Shown here: positions 24,901-37,275 of the stretch, one piece after another | Position numbering within the stretch: the stretch's first letter is position 1 | Layout: the number at the start of each line of letters is the position of its first letter | Assembly: GCA_037349315.1 (NCBI GenBank) | Contig: JBAIAC010000007.1 | Span: 22,648,001-22,712,000, forward strand | Length of the DNA: 64,000 nt | Reading direction: 5' to 3' | Origin: Chelydra serpentina | Lineage: Eukaryota; Chordata; Testudines; Chelydridae | The notes under the pieces: generated by a model | The model's database searches: none | Told to the model about the DNA's origin: nothing | Seen by the model: the letters and a program-made list of their open reading frames with translations, nothing else | Position numbers and translations under genes: made by a program

Positions 24901-25974
24901 CAATATACAAATATTGCATATGTATGTTACCCCTGACCGACATTTTTATCATGACAAAAGTTTCTAGTGAGAACTCCCTTCAGTGCAGCCAGTGTGCAAG
25001 GGGGACAGGGGCATACTCATATCTAGGATTCATTTCCCCCTCCATTAGCAATTTAAAATGGAAACTGAGTCAAACTTTTAGCTTCTCCTGCTGTGTGTGA
25101 ATAATAGTGTTAGAATATACCAGTCCTGTTATGACTGACACATGCCACACCTTCTTTCTGGTCTGTTAGTTTCTTTAAGCTACACGCCTTTAGTGGGACT
25201 GGATAAGGGGTATTTATGAATGTCTGTATATATAATATATTGTCTGTGACCTGTCTAGAGAAAGGAAGGCTAATTGTAAAAAGGAGCTGGCTGGTTGCTT
25301 TCACATTACCTGATACAAGTATGACGAACTAGGTTTTGTGCCTGGTATAAGACTTTGAGTGGAACTGTGACTGCATTTCCCTTTAAATGGTAGATGTTCA
25401 GGGTCACTCCCCCCCCCCCCCACTCAGAAATGTTTTCAGTATTTAAGGTTTCATTTAACACAAACCTAGTCAGAAGCAAAAAGAGAGTGAAAAGAAAAGC
25501 AGCAGTATGGCACACACGTCCAAGTGAATGAGCCTGTGAGCTAGAGACAGCCTTTCCCATTTGGGTTGGTAATTTGAGGATAATTCAATTAGACATTTCA
25601 AGCAATTTAAACATTCATGCATTGTCCAGTATCAAAGCATGAACTGTTTCAGCAGCAAACTAGACCTGACAGCATTAGCAGGCCAAGTGAAAATCCCAAT
25701 GTTTAAAATCCCAGAAAAGCCCTTACTTAATCAATGTCTCGTGGGGGAAAAAAATGCAAAGGGCAGTGTGAAGTGTATATTCCCATTAGTGGGTTCACAC
25801 CTCATTTGCAGTCATCTGCTTAATAGAATACTTCAAGGCTCGTATCTTCTCTTCAGAGGGAGATTAAAATACATGCACCTGACAGCCAATCTGTTATATC
25901 TCTTCTAATGATAGCAGAGAGGCAGGCATTTAGAAAACAAAAAGGAATGGACTTGCAGCAGCTCATTAAAGGCC

Positions 25975-26275
25975 TGATTCTTCTTATGGTTATTAAGTGT
26001 ATTACCAAAGCACCTAAGAATTGAGATCAAGGCTCCATTGTGCTGTTCATACACATAGCAGGAGAAAGTCCCTGCCCTGAAGAGCTTGCAGTCTAAACAG
26101 ACAAAGAAAAGATGGCAGTGAGGAGGTATTATCATGCTCATTTTACAGGCAGGAAATTGAGGCACAGAGATTAAGTGACTTGCTCAAGGTCACTCAGGCA
26201 GTCTGTAACAAAGCGAGGATTAAACCCAGAATTCCAAAGTCCTAGTCCAGTGCTTGAGCCAAAGAAAATATCCTT
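25975..26275 (-). repeat. MIR-like CORE-SINE
   Basis: On the minus strand it contains the modules of this SINE family. In plus-strand order these are a gatcaaggctccattgtgct block, cctgccctgaagagcttgca, cattttacaggcaggaaat, a gaggcacagagattaagtga block, and the complemented tRNA-like head near 26240-26265. It is nearly full length. Confidence 0.75.
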
Positions 26276-26328
26276 CCTTTCTGCAAACCTCGGTCATATT
26301 GAGTAGCACTTCAGTGGAATTATTTGTA

Positions 26329-26720
26329 TAGTAGAACCTCACAGTTATGAGCACCTCGGTAATGGAGGTTGTTCATAACTCTGAAATGTTTGTGACTCTT
26401 AACAAAACATTAGGGTTGTTCTTCAAAAGTTTGCAACTGAATATTAATGTATACAGCTTTGAAACTTTACTATGCAGAAGCAAAATGCTGCTTTTAACCA
26501 TCTTAATTTAAATGAAACAAACAGAAGCAGTTTCCTTACCTTGTCAAAAAAGTTTAAAACCTTTTTTTAGTAGTTTACGTTGAACACAGTACTGTACTTG
26601 CTTTTTTAAATTTTATTTTATTTATTTATTTATGGTCTCTGCTGCTGCCTGATTGCATACTTCCAGTTTCAAATGAGGTGTGTGGTTGACCGGTCAGTTC
26701 ATAATTCTGAGGTTCTACTG
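26329..26720. mobile_element. Tigger-like Tc1/mariner MITE (~392 bp)
   Basis: The left end TAGTAGAACCTCACAGTTAT and the right end, complemented CAGTAGAACCTCAGAATTAT, are terminal inverted repeats. A TA precedes the left end; the right flank reads TC, probably a mutated TA. The interior includes an A/T-rich stretch with a (TTTA)n run near 26610-26632 and no coding capacity. Confidence 0.75.
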
Positions 26721-27684
26721 TCTGAATAAATCAGCCTAAGAATTGCCGAGTTCAAGACTTAAGTTGTTCACAGAAAACAAAGATGTCAGCAGCTTGCACA
26801 ATAACTTCTGCACAAAAACACTGAAAGAAGTCAAGCAAAAAAACCCACATAGTGGCAAGGTGGACAAGAGTTGGTATTTCAAAATAAGCACATCAATTAC
26901 TGATCAGTTGGCACTGTTGATGAAAAAACTGCATGTAAAACTTCCTTAATGAGTGTGGATGTTTTTGCCTATTCATCCATTAGCAAAGCATCATGCTCAA
27001 TAACAAAACTAATAGCATGACAGAGAATTTAAAGCCACAAGGATTTGAGTCCTTAGTTTCTAAAATATAGCATCACCTACGACCTCTGAATTTAGCTGAA
27101 GAGAAGCTATTTGTCTCCTCCACAACACAACTGTACTGGGAGCACAAGGTCACGTTAACCTACTGACTGGCTAGCTGCCAGGCAAAGTCCTCTTCTGGTG
27201 GACTCAACCTTTGGCTGAACAAAGACATTCATTTTGGCTAAGGTCATTTGGAGACAAGACTGATAAAAGCATCCTGGATTCTTACGGCCCAATTCTTGGG
27301 TTGACTATATCCCCTTTGAGTCGTTCCACCGATGCAAAACAGGCTGTCAACCCAGCAGATCTTGCTAACTGGGAATTTCCCTAGCCGAGAATGTACATCC
27401 TTGAAAGTTTCTGGATGTACAATACTCACACCCATTTTGCTCTTAACAATTATTATGCTGGGCCAAGTTAAGATGAATGATCAAGACATTTTGCCCATGT
27501 TAAAATAATTCTTACAACCATTTCATTGAAAATGCTGTAAAATTCCATGCTTTGGAGAAGGGACTTGAAATTTGGCAGGTAGGTCACCTTGGTGTCACGG
27601 ATGTCTTTTGCTTTCCTTGTGAAAAAATGTCCAAATCTGGCTAAATTATAAACCTCTGAAAAGTTTCATTTTGCACATTCTAAG

Positions 27685-27809
27685 GAGGGTAACCAGATGT
27701 CCCGTTTTTAAAGGGACAGTCCCATTTTGGGGGGCTTTTTCTTACATAGATGCCTATTACCCCGCACCCTCTGTCCCATTTTTTCCACAGTTGCTATCTG
27801 GTCACCTCA
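27685..27809 (+). mobile_element. hAT-type MITE, copy 3 (125 bp)
   Basis: It is the same family as the copies at 1464 and 6367, with a diverged left end (GAGGGTAACCAGATG) and a right end of CTGGTCACCTCA. The flanks attctaag (27677-27684) and atcctaag (27810-27817) match at 7 of 8 positions, a decayed 8-bp duplication. It is older than copies 1 and 2. Confidence 0.8.
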
Positions 27810-28109
27810 ATCCTAAGTAGACACTTGTAGGAATTTGGCAGCAAAGTTCCCTGAAGATTCCATCTGAAATGAACATGCTCCATCCCCTCACAACTCCTAT
27901 CTGTGACCATACTGCCCAGGCGCCATCTCCCCAGAGTGATGGATCTTGCATCAATCCAGAGCTACAGGCCCTGCCCAGGACTTCCCCTGCTGCTGGGAGA
28001 CTCTTTCACCTGTACTCTCAGTGCTCTCACGGAGCATGAAGGAGCAGAGAGAAGCACTCTGATTTAAATGCAGGGGAAGGGCAAATGATAGGGGAGGGAC
28101 AAAAGATGA

Positions 28110-28175
28110 AGCAAGGTTAGCTCACGTGGTAGAGGATTGTGCTGTGGATCCAATGGTTTAAACCCTCCTATTGAC
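28110..28175 (+). repeat. tRNA-like fragment (SINE head or tRNA pseudogene)
   Basis: There is an A-box-like TAGCTCACGTGG at about 28118 and a B-box-like GGTTTAAACCC at about 28155, spaced as in a Pol III internal promoter. The arms do not form a clean cloverleaf and there is no clear anticodon, so this is not an intact tRNA gene. Confidence 0.35.
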
Positions 28176-28415
28176 CCATTTGGATGGGTCAACATTTTTT
28201 TTTTTAAATTGAAAAACAAACTAAGGGGGAATCTGGGAATTACATTAAAAACTAGGTTAAAAAATGTTAAGGTTGCATTATAGAGGATTCAAAATTTTAG
28301 GAAATATTCTACTGAAAAAATTATATCCAATCGTGTCATTAAAACCAGTCATAAAATGCATATGCACATGGGTGCATATTAAGTTTGCATGGGCAACCTT
28401 AATTATGGTCTTTCC

Positions 28416-28702
28416 CAGAGTCGGTGCAAGGAAGTTTCACGCCTTAGGCGAAATTTCCTTGCATCAGCCCTGCGCCCCCCGCCCCTGCCCAGCTAACACC
28501 GCCCCCCCCCCCGCGGCGGCTCCCCACCCCCTCGTGGGCCGGCAGCTCAGCCCCCCTGCCCGCAGCAGCCTCCCCCGGCCCCCGACGCCTCCCCAGCTCC
28601 CGGCTCAGCCACGGAGCCGGGAGGCAGCCGCGGCAAGCCGCCCCCCAAATCCCGGCGCACTAGGCAACCGCCTAGGGTCGCCTAGTGGGCGTACCGGCCC
28701 TG
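28416..28702. mobile_element. hAT-type GC-rich non-autonomous element (287 bp)
   Basis: The ends CAGAGTCGGTGC and the complement of CAGGGCCGGTAC form inverted repeats. The flanks gtctttcc (28408-28415) and gtcttgcc (28703-28710) match at 7 of 8 positions, giving an 8-bp duplication. The interior is very GC-rich and includes an 11-bp C-run. An open frame of 149 codons crossing it reads Pro/Ala-rich and is compositional. Confidence 0.85.
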
Positions 28703-28829
28703 GTCTTGCCTAAATTTTGAGTGCTTGGCATCTTTAACATTCATTTCACATAGGAGTTTTTAAATTATGTACTATATATACACATATGCGTAATATAAAA
28801 TATGCCTCCACAGCACCGCCTGTCTAATG

Positions 28830-28995
28830 ATCTCAAAGAGTTTTGCCAACACAAATCGTCCACAACTGGTGTTATGGGTACAAAAGTAACCCCATTTTTT
28901 AGATGGATAAGATTAAGCCACTGAGATTAGTGGCTTGTCCAAATTCAAATAGCAAGTGGATATACAAACAGAACCCAGGAACTCCAACCACAACA
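28830..28995 (-). repeat. MIR-like SINE fragment
   Basis: Plus-strand order: accccattttttagatggat, then a block around 28918-28950 corresponding to the log-in 'sagtgacttgtccaag' part of the core, then cagaacccaggaactcc. This is the reversed CORE-SINE. Divergence is high. Confidence 0.5.
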
Positions 28996-28996
28996 C

Positions 28997-30488
28997 CATT
29001 TATCTCAGTAACATTTGTGTCTTTCACAGACTAAAGCAATGAGTGTAATAAACTGTTTACCTACTCCCTTTTAATGTATTACCATAGCAATAGTTACTGA
29101 TGCTAAAAGACTTATTGCTGCTGTCTTCCCCCTGCTGGTAAAGTGTTGGGTGCATAGGCTAGGATAAAAGGCAGCGAATATTTCTTTTTAAACTATTTTT
29201 CTTCCCTCTCCCCTAATCTTGACACGAGGAAATGCCAGCAGTGGTCCAGCGTGCACAGCAGCTATTCTCATTACCTACCCATTATTCTGGGTTTTATGAG
29301 CAACTTCTCTGAGCAGCCAACCCCTTCACTCAATGCAGCAATGGGATTGAAATAGAGGAATTTTAAAAATTAAGCCGTGCACAGATGTACATAGCATCTT
29401 TCATCTTGATGAAATGGCCAGTTTTTGCTATCTGCTCCAGATGTGTGCAAGAGTGGACTGCACTCAAAACACCCCTCCCTCACCTTGCCCTTCTGTGCAG
29501 CAGTTATATATAATTACAATCCCGGTCTCTGATATTTAAGCATAATCTTAGGCAGAGTACTAGGTATATTATATATGCACATACATAGTAGAAATTCCAC
29601 ACTTCCTTGTAGACCTGCACAGATTCTTGGAGTGGGAGGCAAGTATTTCTAAAATTCCACAATATATAAAATATAATTTATATTATCTCAAAACTGTCAA
29701 AGCAAGTCCCTTCCCATGCCCTAATCACTATAGTAGAATCTTTCCTCATTTGGTTCCACTTAAAAAGTTGCTGTGTTAAAACAGCCTCGTAGGGCTCCGT
29801 ACGTGTCTGTTACTGACTCCATAACAAATTTGTTCGGTTTACAAGATTTCTCCCTCCCGTAACTGCCAGCCCTGCAAACCTAATCTGAACTCTGACAGAG
29901 AATTGCCCTGATTGTGAAAAATTGAAGTGAATGAGGTTGTACATTGGTGCAGGAGTCCACCTTTGAGATGCAAATTGCAGATTGGTCCCTCTGTTCTTTT
30001 CTTCTCACACATCATCAGCTGTAATACAGATTCTGGGGACTAAAGTAGGTCCTCAATTACACCATTGTTTTGAAATTATGACCTCTGTGACCTCTACGCA
30101 TTCAATGGGTTTATCCAGGTAGAACTGATTGGAATTTAGTAAACAATTCCATAGCTGATGCATGAGAAAGGACAGAATTAATATAGCTCTCATAGTTGTG
30201 TGGGCTCTGCTGGACTAAAAGCAGTAGAAAACAGTATAGGTTTATTTTGTTGATTTTAGTGACTATGAATTCACTAAAACATATCTGTGGAGTAAGAGGG
30301 TACCATTTTTACAGTGTCACCTTTCAAAGTAAAGCCATTTTTAAAAACTTTAATTCTTCAGCAAAATCCTTCAATTATGTACTTCAGAAAGAGTAAACAC
30401 ATCCATCATACATTTGGGGTGATGCTCGACTTCCAACATTTGCTTTGAAAAATAGTTTTAATTATAATAATTTCTTGTGACATAATCC
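28997..30488. other. No gene recognised
   Basis: AT-rich and single-copy-looking. No repeat family or coding motif recognised. Confidence 0.4.
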
Positions 30489-30489
30489 C

Positions 30490-30665
30490 ATTTATTTGTA
30501 TTACAGTACACCTGGATGCTCTAACCAAGATCAGAGCCCCGCTGTGCTAGGCATGCCTGCCACACACACACCCCAGTTCCTGCCCCACAGAGCTTAAAGT
30601 CTAAGTAGACAAGGGGCGACAGACTGGAAGCACTAATATGCCTCTTTTACAGATGGGGTACTTCG
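30490..30665 (-). repeat. MIR-like SINE fragment
   Basis: It contains gatcagagccccgctgtgct, a cctgccccacagagcttaaa block and cctcttttacagatgggg, in the same order as the SINE at 25975. A (CA)n patch interrupts it near 30570. An (ATT)n microsatellite lies downstream at about 30895-30912. Confidence 0.6.
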
Positions 30666-31039
30666 GTACAGTACAGAGAAAGGAATAGTTTTCAGAATGT
30701 GTTTTTCTGCTATAACGAAAGCAGAATAACTATGCTGAAAGAACGCATGCACTCCACTTTGCTTATGCCAGCTTAATATGATTACCTCGTTAATCACTGC
30801 ATCCAGCCAGTTTTGCATTTTTTTAAAAAATAAACACAGCATTCTGGGCAGACAGCTCATGGCACCGTGTTCCACCATTCTATTAATTCTAGGATTATTA
30901 TTATTATTATTGAGGTGCACTGTAGGATGAGAACCAGAGCCTACTGAAATTCTAGGACTTGAGATCAAACTAAAACTCCCATGATTCCTATCCTGGTATC
31001 CCATAATTCATCTGGTTTTCACAAGCCCAGTGCCATTTT

Positions 31040-31800
31040 CAAACTGCTCTTAGCCAGCATGGAGGAAACACTGCTGGGTGCCACAATCCTGATAGCCATT
31101 AATATGAACAGGATGCGCCACCTGGATTGGTGGTCATGCAACAGGTTGGCTTTGGATGTGTTAGGAGACAGGCACAGCAATGCCACACAGTGATACAGGG
31201 AGAGGAGAAGGAGGAGAAAATCAAGCAGTCACTTCTACAGGATGTTTTCCTGGAGTCGCATCACTGAATGAAATGCTTCTGGGATTGGCCAACTAGCACC
31301 GACTGGTGGGACAGGATAATGAGGCAGATCTGGGATAATTAGCAGTGGCAACAGAACTTCTCCAGGAAAGGTGCCTTCTGCCTCCTGATCTGTGCAGCGC
31401 TCACCCTGAAACTGCGATGATGGAACAACATGAGAGTTCCCCTCAGCATGAAAAAGCAGGTGGCCTTTACCATCTGGAAGTTCACCACCCCCCAGTGGCA
31501 TTTGGATGTTGGTAGAAGATCATCTGACAAGACTGCTGTCATGGACATCTGTACTGTTATTGAGAGAGTGTTGCTGGGCCAAGTCAAAGATTGGCAATGC
31601 ACAGTAGATAATTTATGGATTTGCATAGTTGGGGTTCCCAGATTGTAGAGGCCATTGATGAGAGCCATGTGATTTATTCTTTGCCCCCATATCAGACGGA
31701 AAATGGTATTTCTCCATTATGCTGCAAAACCTGGTTGATCACCTTGGAAGGTTCACCAATATTAATGTGACTGATCCAGGTATGAAGCAATGCAGTGGGG
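31040..31800 (+). pseudogene. Decayed PIF/Harbinger transposase
   Basis: Fragments in several phases match the transposase at 23918. There is a STDWWDRIMRQIWDN-like block near 31290-31345, a helix-turn-helix remnant KQVAFTIWKFTTP near 31455-31490, and further downstream (31640-31790) a piece resembling the DDE-domain start: an AIDESHV-like block, then LITLEGSPI. Many stops and frame breaks. A candidate right end (catgtagacacggtc, complement GACCGTGTCTACATG) lies at about 32053-32067; the left end was not located. It is older than the 23595 element but retains traces of the catalytic half. Confidence 0.6.
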
Positions 31801-32074
31801 GAAGCAGTGGATGACTGCTAGAAGAAAAATAGTTAATCCAAAATACAGATGCAACCACGCAACCCTTATACCTCCCTCCCTACCCCCCCAAAAAACCCAC
31901 CCTCATTCATGAGCAGAATTATTACACTTCAAAAGCAGATTAATGTAGGATAGGATGCCAGATAATTCAAAAATAGAACTTGTATGTGTAGACACAAGGC
32001 AATTCATCTTGGAAAAAAACCTAAACTTCGGGGTGGGGGGGGGGAGCTTTCCCATGTAGACACGGTCTTTATGC

Positions 32075-32165
32075 TTTGTTCAAGATCACACAAGTAGTCT
32101 ACACCACCGCTGGGAGATGAATCCAGAATTCTAGTCCAGTTCTTGATCCACAAGACCATCCTTCC
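32075..32165 (-). repeat. MIR-like SINE fragment
   Basis: It contains tgttcaagatcacacaagta, a gatgaatccagaattctagt block and aagaccatccttcc, the reversed head and core of the CORE-SINE. It begins right after the Harbinger-like right end. Confidence 0.45.
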
Positions 32166-33392
32166 TGTCTGCTAAACTGAGTACTTATAAACAGACAAAT
32201 ATCACGAACAAACTTTTAAAAAAATCTGTACAGTGAAAATCCATTTTTGAGTGATCAAAGTTTCCTAGAGCTGTAGTAGGACTCTTCTTTCCAAATCTTT
32301 TTTTCTATTTTTATTTTTTGAGCAGTTTGTCACATCATGCAGAATACTTTGAACCTATCTGCCTCAAAAGCAACCTAGTGTATCCTCTATTCAAGCTGAC
32401 TGGCCACATGCCATAGACAAGAATGACCTGGGATGCCTAAAAAGCAAACTCATCCATTCTGATGGCTGCAATCTGTCAATGTCTTCCGCGTTCAGTATGT
32501 GCTGGAGAGATACGCCTTTATCTACAGAAACTGAGCAGATGAAAGACACTTCTGAAAGTACAGTGATATTCAACTACATTTTCTGGTGGGCTGGCTAAAG
32601 CAAATGTCCAAATCTTGTTTGGCCAAAGGGCTCTTCAGCTGTTTGCTTTCTAATTAAAGCATGACAATTACTGATCACTTTATGTTGCATAAGCATCTGA
32701 TTAAGCACCTGATTAAAAAAAAAGTTTTCCACTGTGGGTTGAAATGTATCAGTCTAGCTCCAGTGTGTTTACATGTACATGAACATTTTCTGAATTAAAA
32801 CACAGGTGAAGTCCATTTATCTAAATGGCCTGCAGGATATCAGATACCCTCAGATAACTAGGCATTTGGACAGAGGGAAGTTATATTTTTAGCTGCAGTT
32901 CTGCACGGAAATTTTGTTCAGGCACTGACCATGCTGACAGACCACCTTGGGGTGTTGAAGTTCCGTACCCAGCTGAAGTGGAAATGTTCAATACTTTCGG
33001 TCTATGCTCTTCCTTACTGCTGTATCATCTCCAATCTGACATTAAATCCTCCTCACCACATCATTTTTGTTTGACTTTTTCAAACTGTTTTGCTGAATTT
33101 TGTGCCTGAATAAAGAGTTCTCTGCCATTTAATATATTAAATACAAGCTTAATTCTTTCAGATAATTTACTAGAGGAGAGGCAGCTAATAGAGAGAAAGT
33201 CCTTGTCTGTAATATTATTTACCTCTTGTTACTAGTGAGCAAGGTGGTACTTTTTGCTCTGTGCTAGCTTGCTAAAGTCTGGCTTCAGTGAAGTGACTGC
33301 TATACGAAGGCAGCTCTCCAGAGGCTTGTCAGTCAGCATGTTTGAGCATCATTCTACATGACTTTCATAACTGAAAATTGGGATTTGCATGT

Positions 33393-33572
33393 TGTCAAGG
33401 CTGAATCCCCACTCTGTCACTTTGAGTACAGAAGGTGAGGGCCCGCAAGGATTTTCAAAGTTAATATTGGCCACTCCAGGCTTGTATTAAACTCCCAAGG
33501 TTACAGCTTTTCTCTGACCTTGGCTTGGTAAACGCTGCCACCACCCAAATGCAAAAAAACCTTTGGGGCCTG
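33393..33572 (-). repeat. Solo-LTR fragment (same family as 43902)
   Basis: It starts TGTCAAGGCTGAATCCCCA and shares successive blocks with the LTR at 43902: gcaaggattttcaaag, tggccactccaggc, tctgaccttgg, and the gctgccaccacccaaatgc region. It ends abruptly near 33572, so only the 3' part of the minus-strand LTR remains. Confidence 0.7.
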
Positions 33573-33574
33573 TG

Positions 33575-35485
33575 ATCTGTCAAACAGAGAACATCATTGG
33601 TACCAAGACATTACAGTGAAGGGCATATTATAAGCACATAAAATAGAGGAGCCATTCTTTTTATCCCATTTCCAAGTCACACATTTCATTAGACATAAGA
33701 CATAATGGAGAATTTGGCATCCTACTCTAAAACAGTTTCATTCAAAGCATTAAATATTTACTAATTGATTCTCTCTCCAATGCATTTCTTTGCATTTCTT
33801 CCTTTCTACCACACCCTCCTTGCTGCTACAATTTGTGTACCAATCACCAAGTGCTCAGCGTGTGGCTTATGGGTAGCTGGTGAAGTTGTATTTATACAGA
33901 GGGTGAGCAATGCTCCCTTTTGCCCCAGATTTCTCAGATGGCTCATCACATGCTGGGATCTTTCATTCCCATGGGGCTTCACTCCTTTAATAAAGATGAA
34001 GTAGCTCTAACAATCTGCTCCCTTTTCTACAAATTGCATGAGATCCTCAGTGTAAATTAACATGGTGCAAATGAGCTAAACTCACTATCTGGCTCTCAAC
34101 TGAGACAAGTTTGGGCCCCTGCTACTCTTAGTGGTGGAAGTGTAGAAATTTGTGCATCTGCACAGCACTATGCCTTCCCTGTAAAGCTGGAGAATGTTCT
34201 CCCAGCTCCCAAAGCATTTTATTACCTTATCTCCATTATTTAAACAAATGCAGAGCACTTCTCCAGACAGGTTCCAGGGCGCCACTTTATCAACATTAAT
34301 GCAATAATAACCCTTTATCCACTGGATCCAACTTCTCCTTAAAAATCAATTACTGACTAATTAAAGTTCTGTAGATAATGGAATTTACATGCTACAGTAC
34401 TAGATGTACCATCCTCTTCATTTGATCCCATTCAGTTATCTTTCACTGCTCTGTTTTATTTTTCTTATGAAGTCATCTTGCCACTTGCCATTTTTAAATA
34501 TCCTGTTTGAGGAGCCAGGGGTGATCGGCTTAATGGATCCAGGCTGTTTTACACATTTGATGAGCAACTCAGAAGCACCAACTCAAATGAATGGGGCAGT
34601 TGCAGCAATCCAGCCTTTATGAATAATGACCTGAATAATTTGGCACTATTGTTTTGCTTTCCCAGATGTCTCAGGAAACCAGCAGTTCAGAGATAAAAAT
34701 CAAGCCCTTCACTCTAAAGAGGCTGGATCCTCCAGAATACAGATGAGGGAGACTTAGGGAAAAAAATTACAAGGAAGGTGCTGAAAGATGGTTGGGGTTT
34801 GCAAGATAAAGGAAAGCAAACAAAGTCCTCCTAGTTTTTTCATCTTTGTATTTTCAAAGATCCAGTAACCTCTTGCACTTATCACATTTGTAAGATTGAT
34901 TCTCTAAAAGTTATATTAAGAATGCACAGTCTGCCTTTGTGACCATCATTTGATTATAAATCCAGACATGAGGACATTATCTGTGCTGTAGGGCTTGTAG
35001 AAACATGACAGATCTTCCCTCCAGTGAATTTATGGAGCTCTGACTTTCTTGGAGGCTAGCAGCACATTCACAGCAAGCAGCATGTGCAGACAGAGATGGA
35101 ATGCTAACTGAGAATGGGAGGCCTGTTATTCAGCTTTGCCGAGTCAAAAAAATTCAAATAAAAAAGGCTTCTGCTGAGGGAAAAAAAAAAATCACGTTTA
35201 ATTAGTAGAGAATAAAATGAATGTGCTGAATAAAATAAGACCAGAGCTATTGCAGAAAGAAAATTGGATTAATTTGTCTGGGAACTGTATGACTGATTAT
35301 TATTATTAATAAGTCTGAGCACTTACATAGCACTTTGGGGCAAAGGTCAACCCCCTGTAAGCTTGCACTGAAGCCAATGGGAGTGCAACATAGATTGAAA
35401 CCATCAAAATTGATGCAAAATGGTTATTCATAATAATGAGTTGCTTCTAATGTATATTATTTAAATTATTGCTCTCAGCCAGAGG
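33575..35485. other. No gene recognised
   Basis: Single-copy-looking AT-rich DNA. A short SINE-tail-like piece (ttacatagcactttgggg) occurs at about 35320-35340, and a (TTA)n patch precedes it. Confidence 0.4.
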
Positions 35486-35489
35486 GACT

Positions 35490-36885
35490 AATTGTAATCA
35501 TCCAGTCTTAACTTTTGTATAGCACAGGCAATAGAACTGTTCCCAAAAAATTCCTAGAGCACATATTTTAGAAAAACATCCAATCTTGATTTTAAAATTG
35601 TCAATGATGGAGAATCCACAGTGACCCTTGGTCAATTGTTCCAATGATTACGCTCACTGTTAAAAATCTACGCTTTAGTTCCAGTCTGAATTTGTCTAAC
35701 TTCAACTTCCAGCCATTGGATCATGTTATAGCTCTCTCTGCTAGATGGAAGAGCCTATTAAATATCTGTTTCCCCCCATGTAGGTATGTAAGGACTGCAA
35801 CCAAGTCACCCCATAACCATCTCTTTGTTAAACTAAATAGATTGAGCTCCTTGAGCCTATCACTGTAAGGCATGTTTTCTAATCCTTTAATCATTCTTGT
35901 GGCTCTTCTCTTGAACTGTCAGTTTATCAACATCCTTCTTGAATGGGCACCAGAACTGGACACAGTATTCCATCAGCAGTCACACCAGTGCCAAATACAA
36001 AGATGAAATAACCTCTCTACTCCTATGTGAGATTCCCCTGGTTATGCATCCCAGATCACATTAGCTCTTTTGACCGCAGCATCACAGTGGGAGCGCATGT
36101 TCAACTGATTATCCACCACGACTGCTCCCGCCCAATTTTTTTTTCCCCAGAGTCACTGCTTCCCAAGAAAGAGTCCCCCATTCTGTAGTATGGCCTACAT
36201 TCATTGTTCCCAGTTGTATACGTTTACATTTAGCCATATTAAAAATGTATATTGTTGGCTTGCGCTAAGTTTTCAAAGCGATCCAGATTGCTTTGAATTA
36301 GTGACCTGTCTTATTTATCACTCCTTCCAATTTGCGTGTCATCTGCAAACTTTCAGCGAAGATTTTATGTTTATGTTTGCTTAAGTTCCAGGTCATTCAT
36401 AAAAATATTAATGAGTGTAGGGCCAACAACTGATCCCTGTGGGATCCCACTGGAAATAAACAGGAAAACATCATTGAGGGGGTTTACATTTACATTGAGA
36501 CATATAAGTTAACCAGTTTTTAATTCATTTAATGTGTACCATGTTAATTTTATATCATTCTATTTTTAAATCAAAACATCATGTGGTACCAAGTCAAACA
36601 CCTTACTGAAGTCTACGTATATATTGTCAATGTTACATTTATCAACCAAACTTGTAATCTCATTTAAAAAAAAAAAGATATCAAGTTAATCGGACAGGAT
36701 CTATTTTCCATAAACTCATGCTGATTTTCATTAATTACATTACCCTTCTTTAGTGCTTTATTAATCAGTTCCCATATCTGCCACTCCATTATCTTGCCTA
36801 GGATTGATGTCAGGCAAACAGGCTTATCCTTAACTCTACTGGCCATAGATTTGTGTGTGTATTTTGGCTTCCCTTATCAATTTTC
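35490..36885 (-). pseudogene. Strongly decayed CR1-group LINE, ORF2 and 3' end
   Basis: Read on the minus strand from about 36880, it encodes CR1 reverse-transcriptase fragments. A 60-codon frame at 36664-36846 reads VCLTSILGKIMEW, then NVINENQHEFMENRSCPINL, the standard fingers region upstream of the first catalytic Asp. Further down are pieces around the palm (near 36430, gggccaacaactgatccctg), the C-terminal RT region and the tail (35500-35640). Stops and indels are frequent. The long retained span contrasts with the short tails elsewhere. Confidence 0.85.
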
Positions 36886-37216
36886 TACATTTCTTAACTT
36901 CTGATTTATAGTATCAACTTCCTCTTTCCTCTATTTCTTATATGTTTATTTTTAAGAGTTGCCATCACTTCCCCCTTTAAATCAAGTTGGGTTTTTTAAC
37001 CATCACAGATTTCTCCTTCAGTTGTGGGATTTTGGGGCATCTAGTAACGTATTCTTAAATGGTTCCCATTTAAAAAAAAAAATTCTTCCTCCCAACTGAT
37101 TTGGCTCATAATTAATTTTCAGCTTTGTGAAATTGGCTGTTATAGCACCCAGTATACACACATTACCAGTCTGGACCTTAATTCTGCTTCCACATTATAA
37201 ATGCAATCAAGTCATG

Positions 37217-37275
37217 ATTACAGTCCCAGTTTTGGGGCCCCCACTACAGAAAGAATGTGACCAATTGGAGAGTCC
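37217..37275 (+). mobile_element. Older CR1, left fragment, split by a younger CR1
   Basis: It contains cagttttggggcccccacta then a gaatgtgaccaattggagag block, which encodes the CR1 ORF2 stretch [15 protein letters not shown]. It stops at gagtcc (37270-37275). The frame resumes at 41894 after the inserted CR1. Confidence 0.8.

Noticed and set aside
28264..28713. A 149-codon plus-strand frame
   Set aside because: It runs from AT-rich unique DNA into a GC-rich hAT element; the Pro/Ala-rich part is transposon sequence and there is no motif in the rest.
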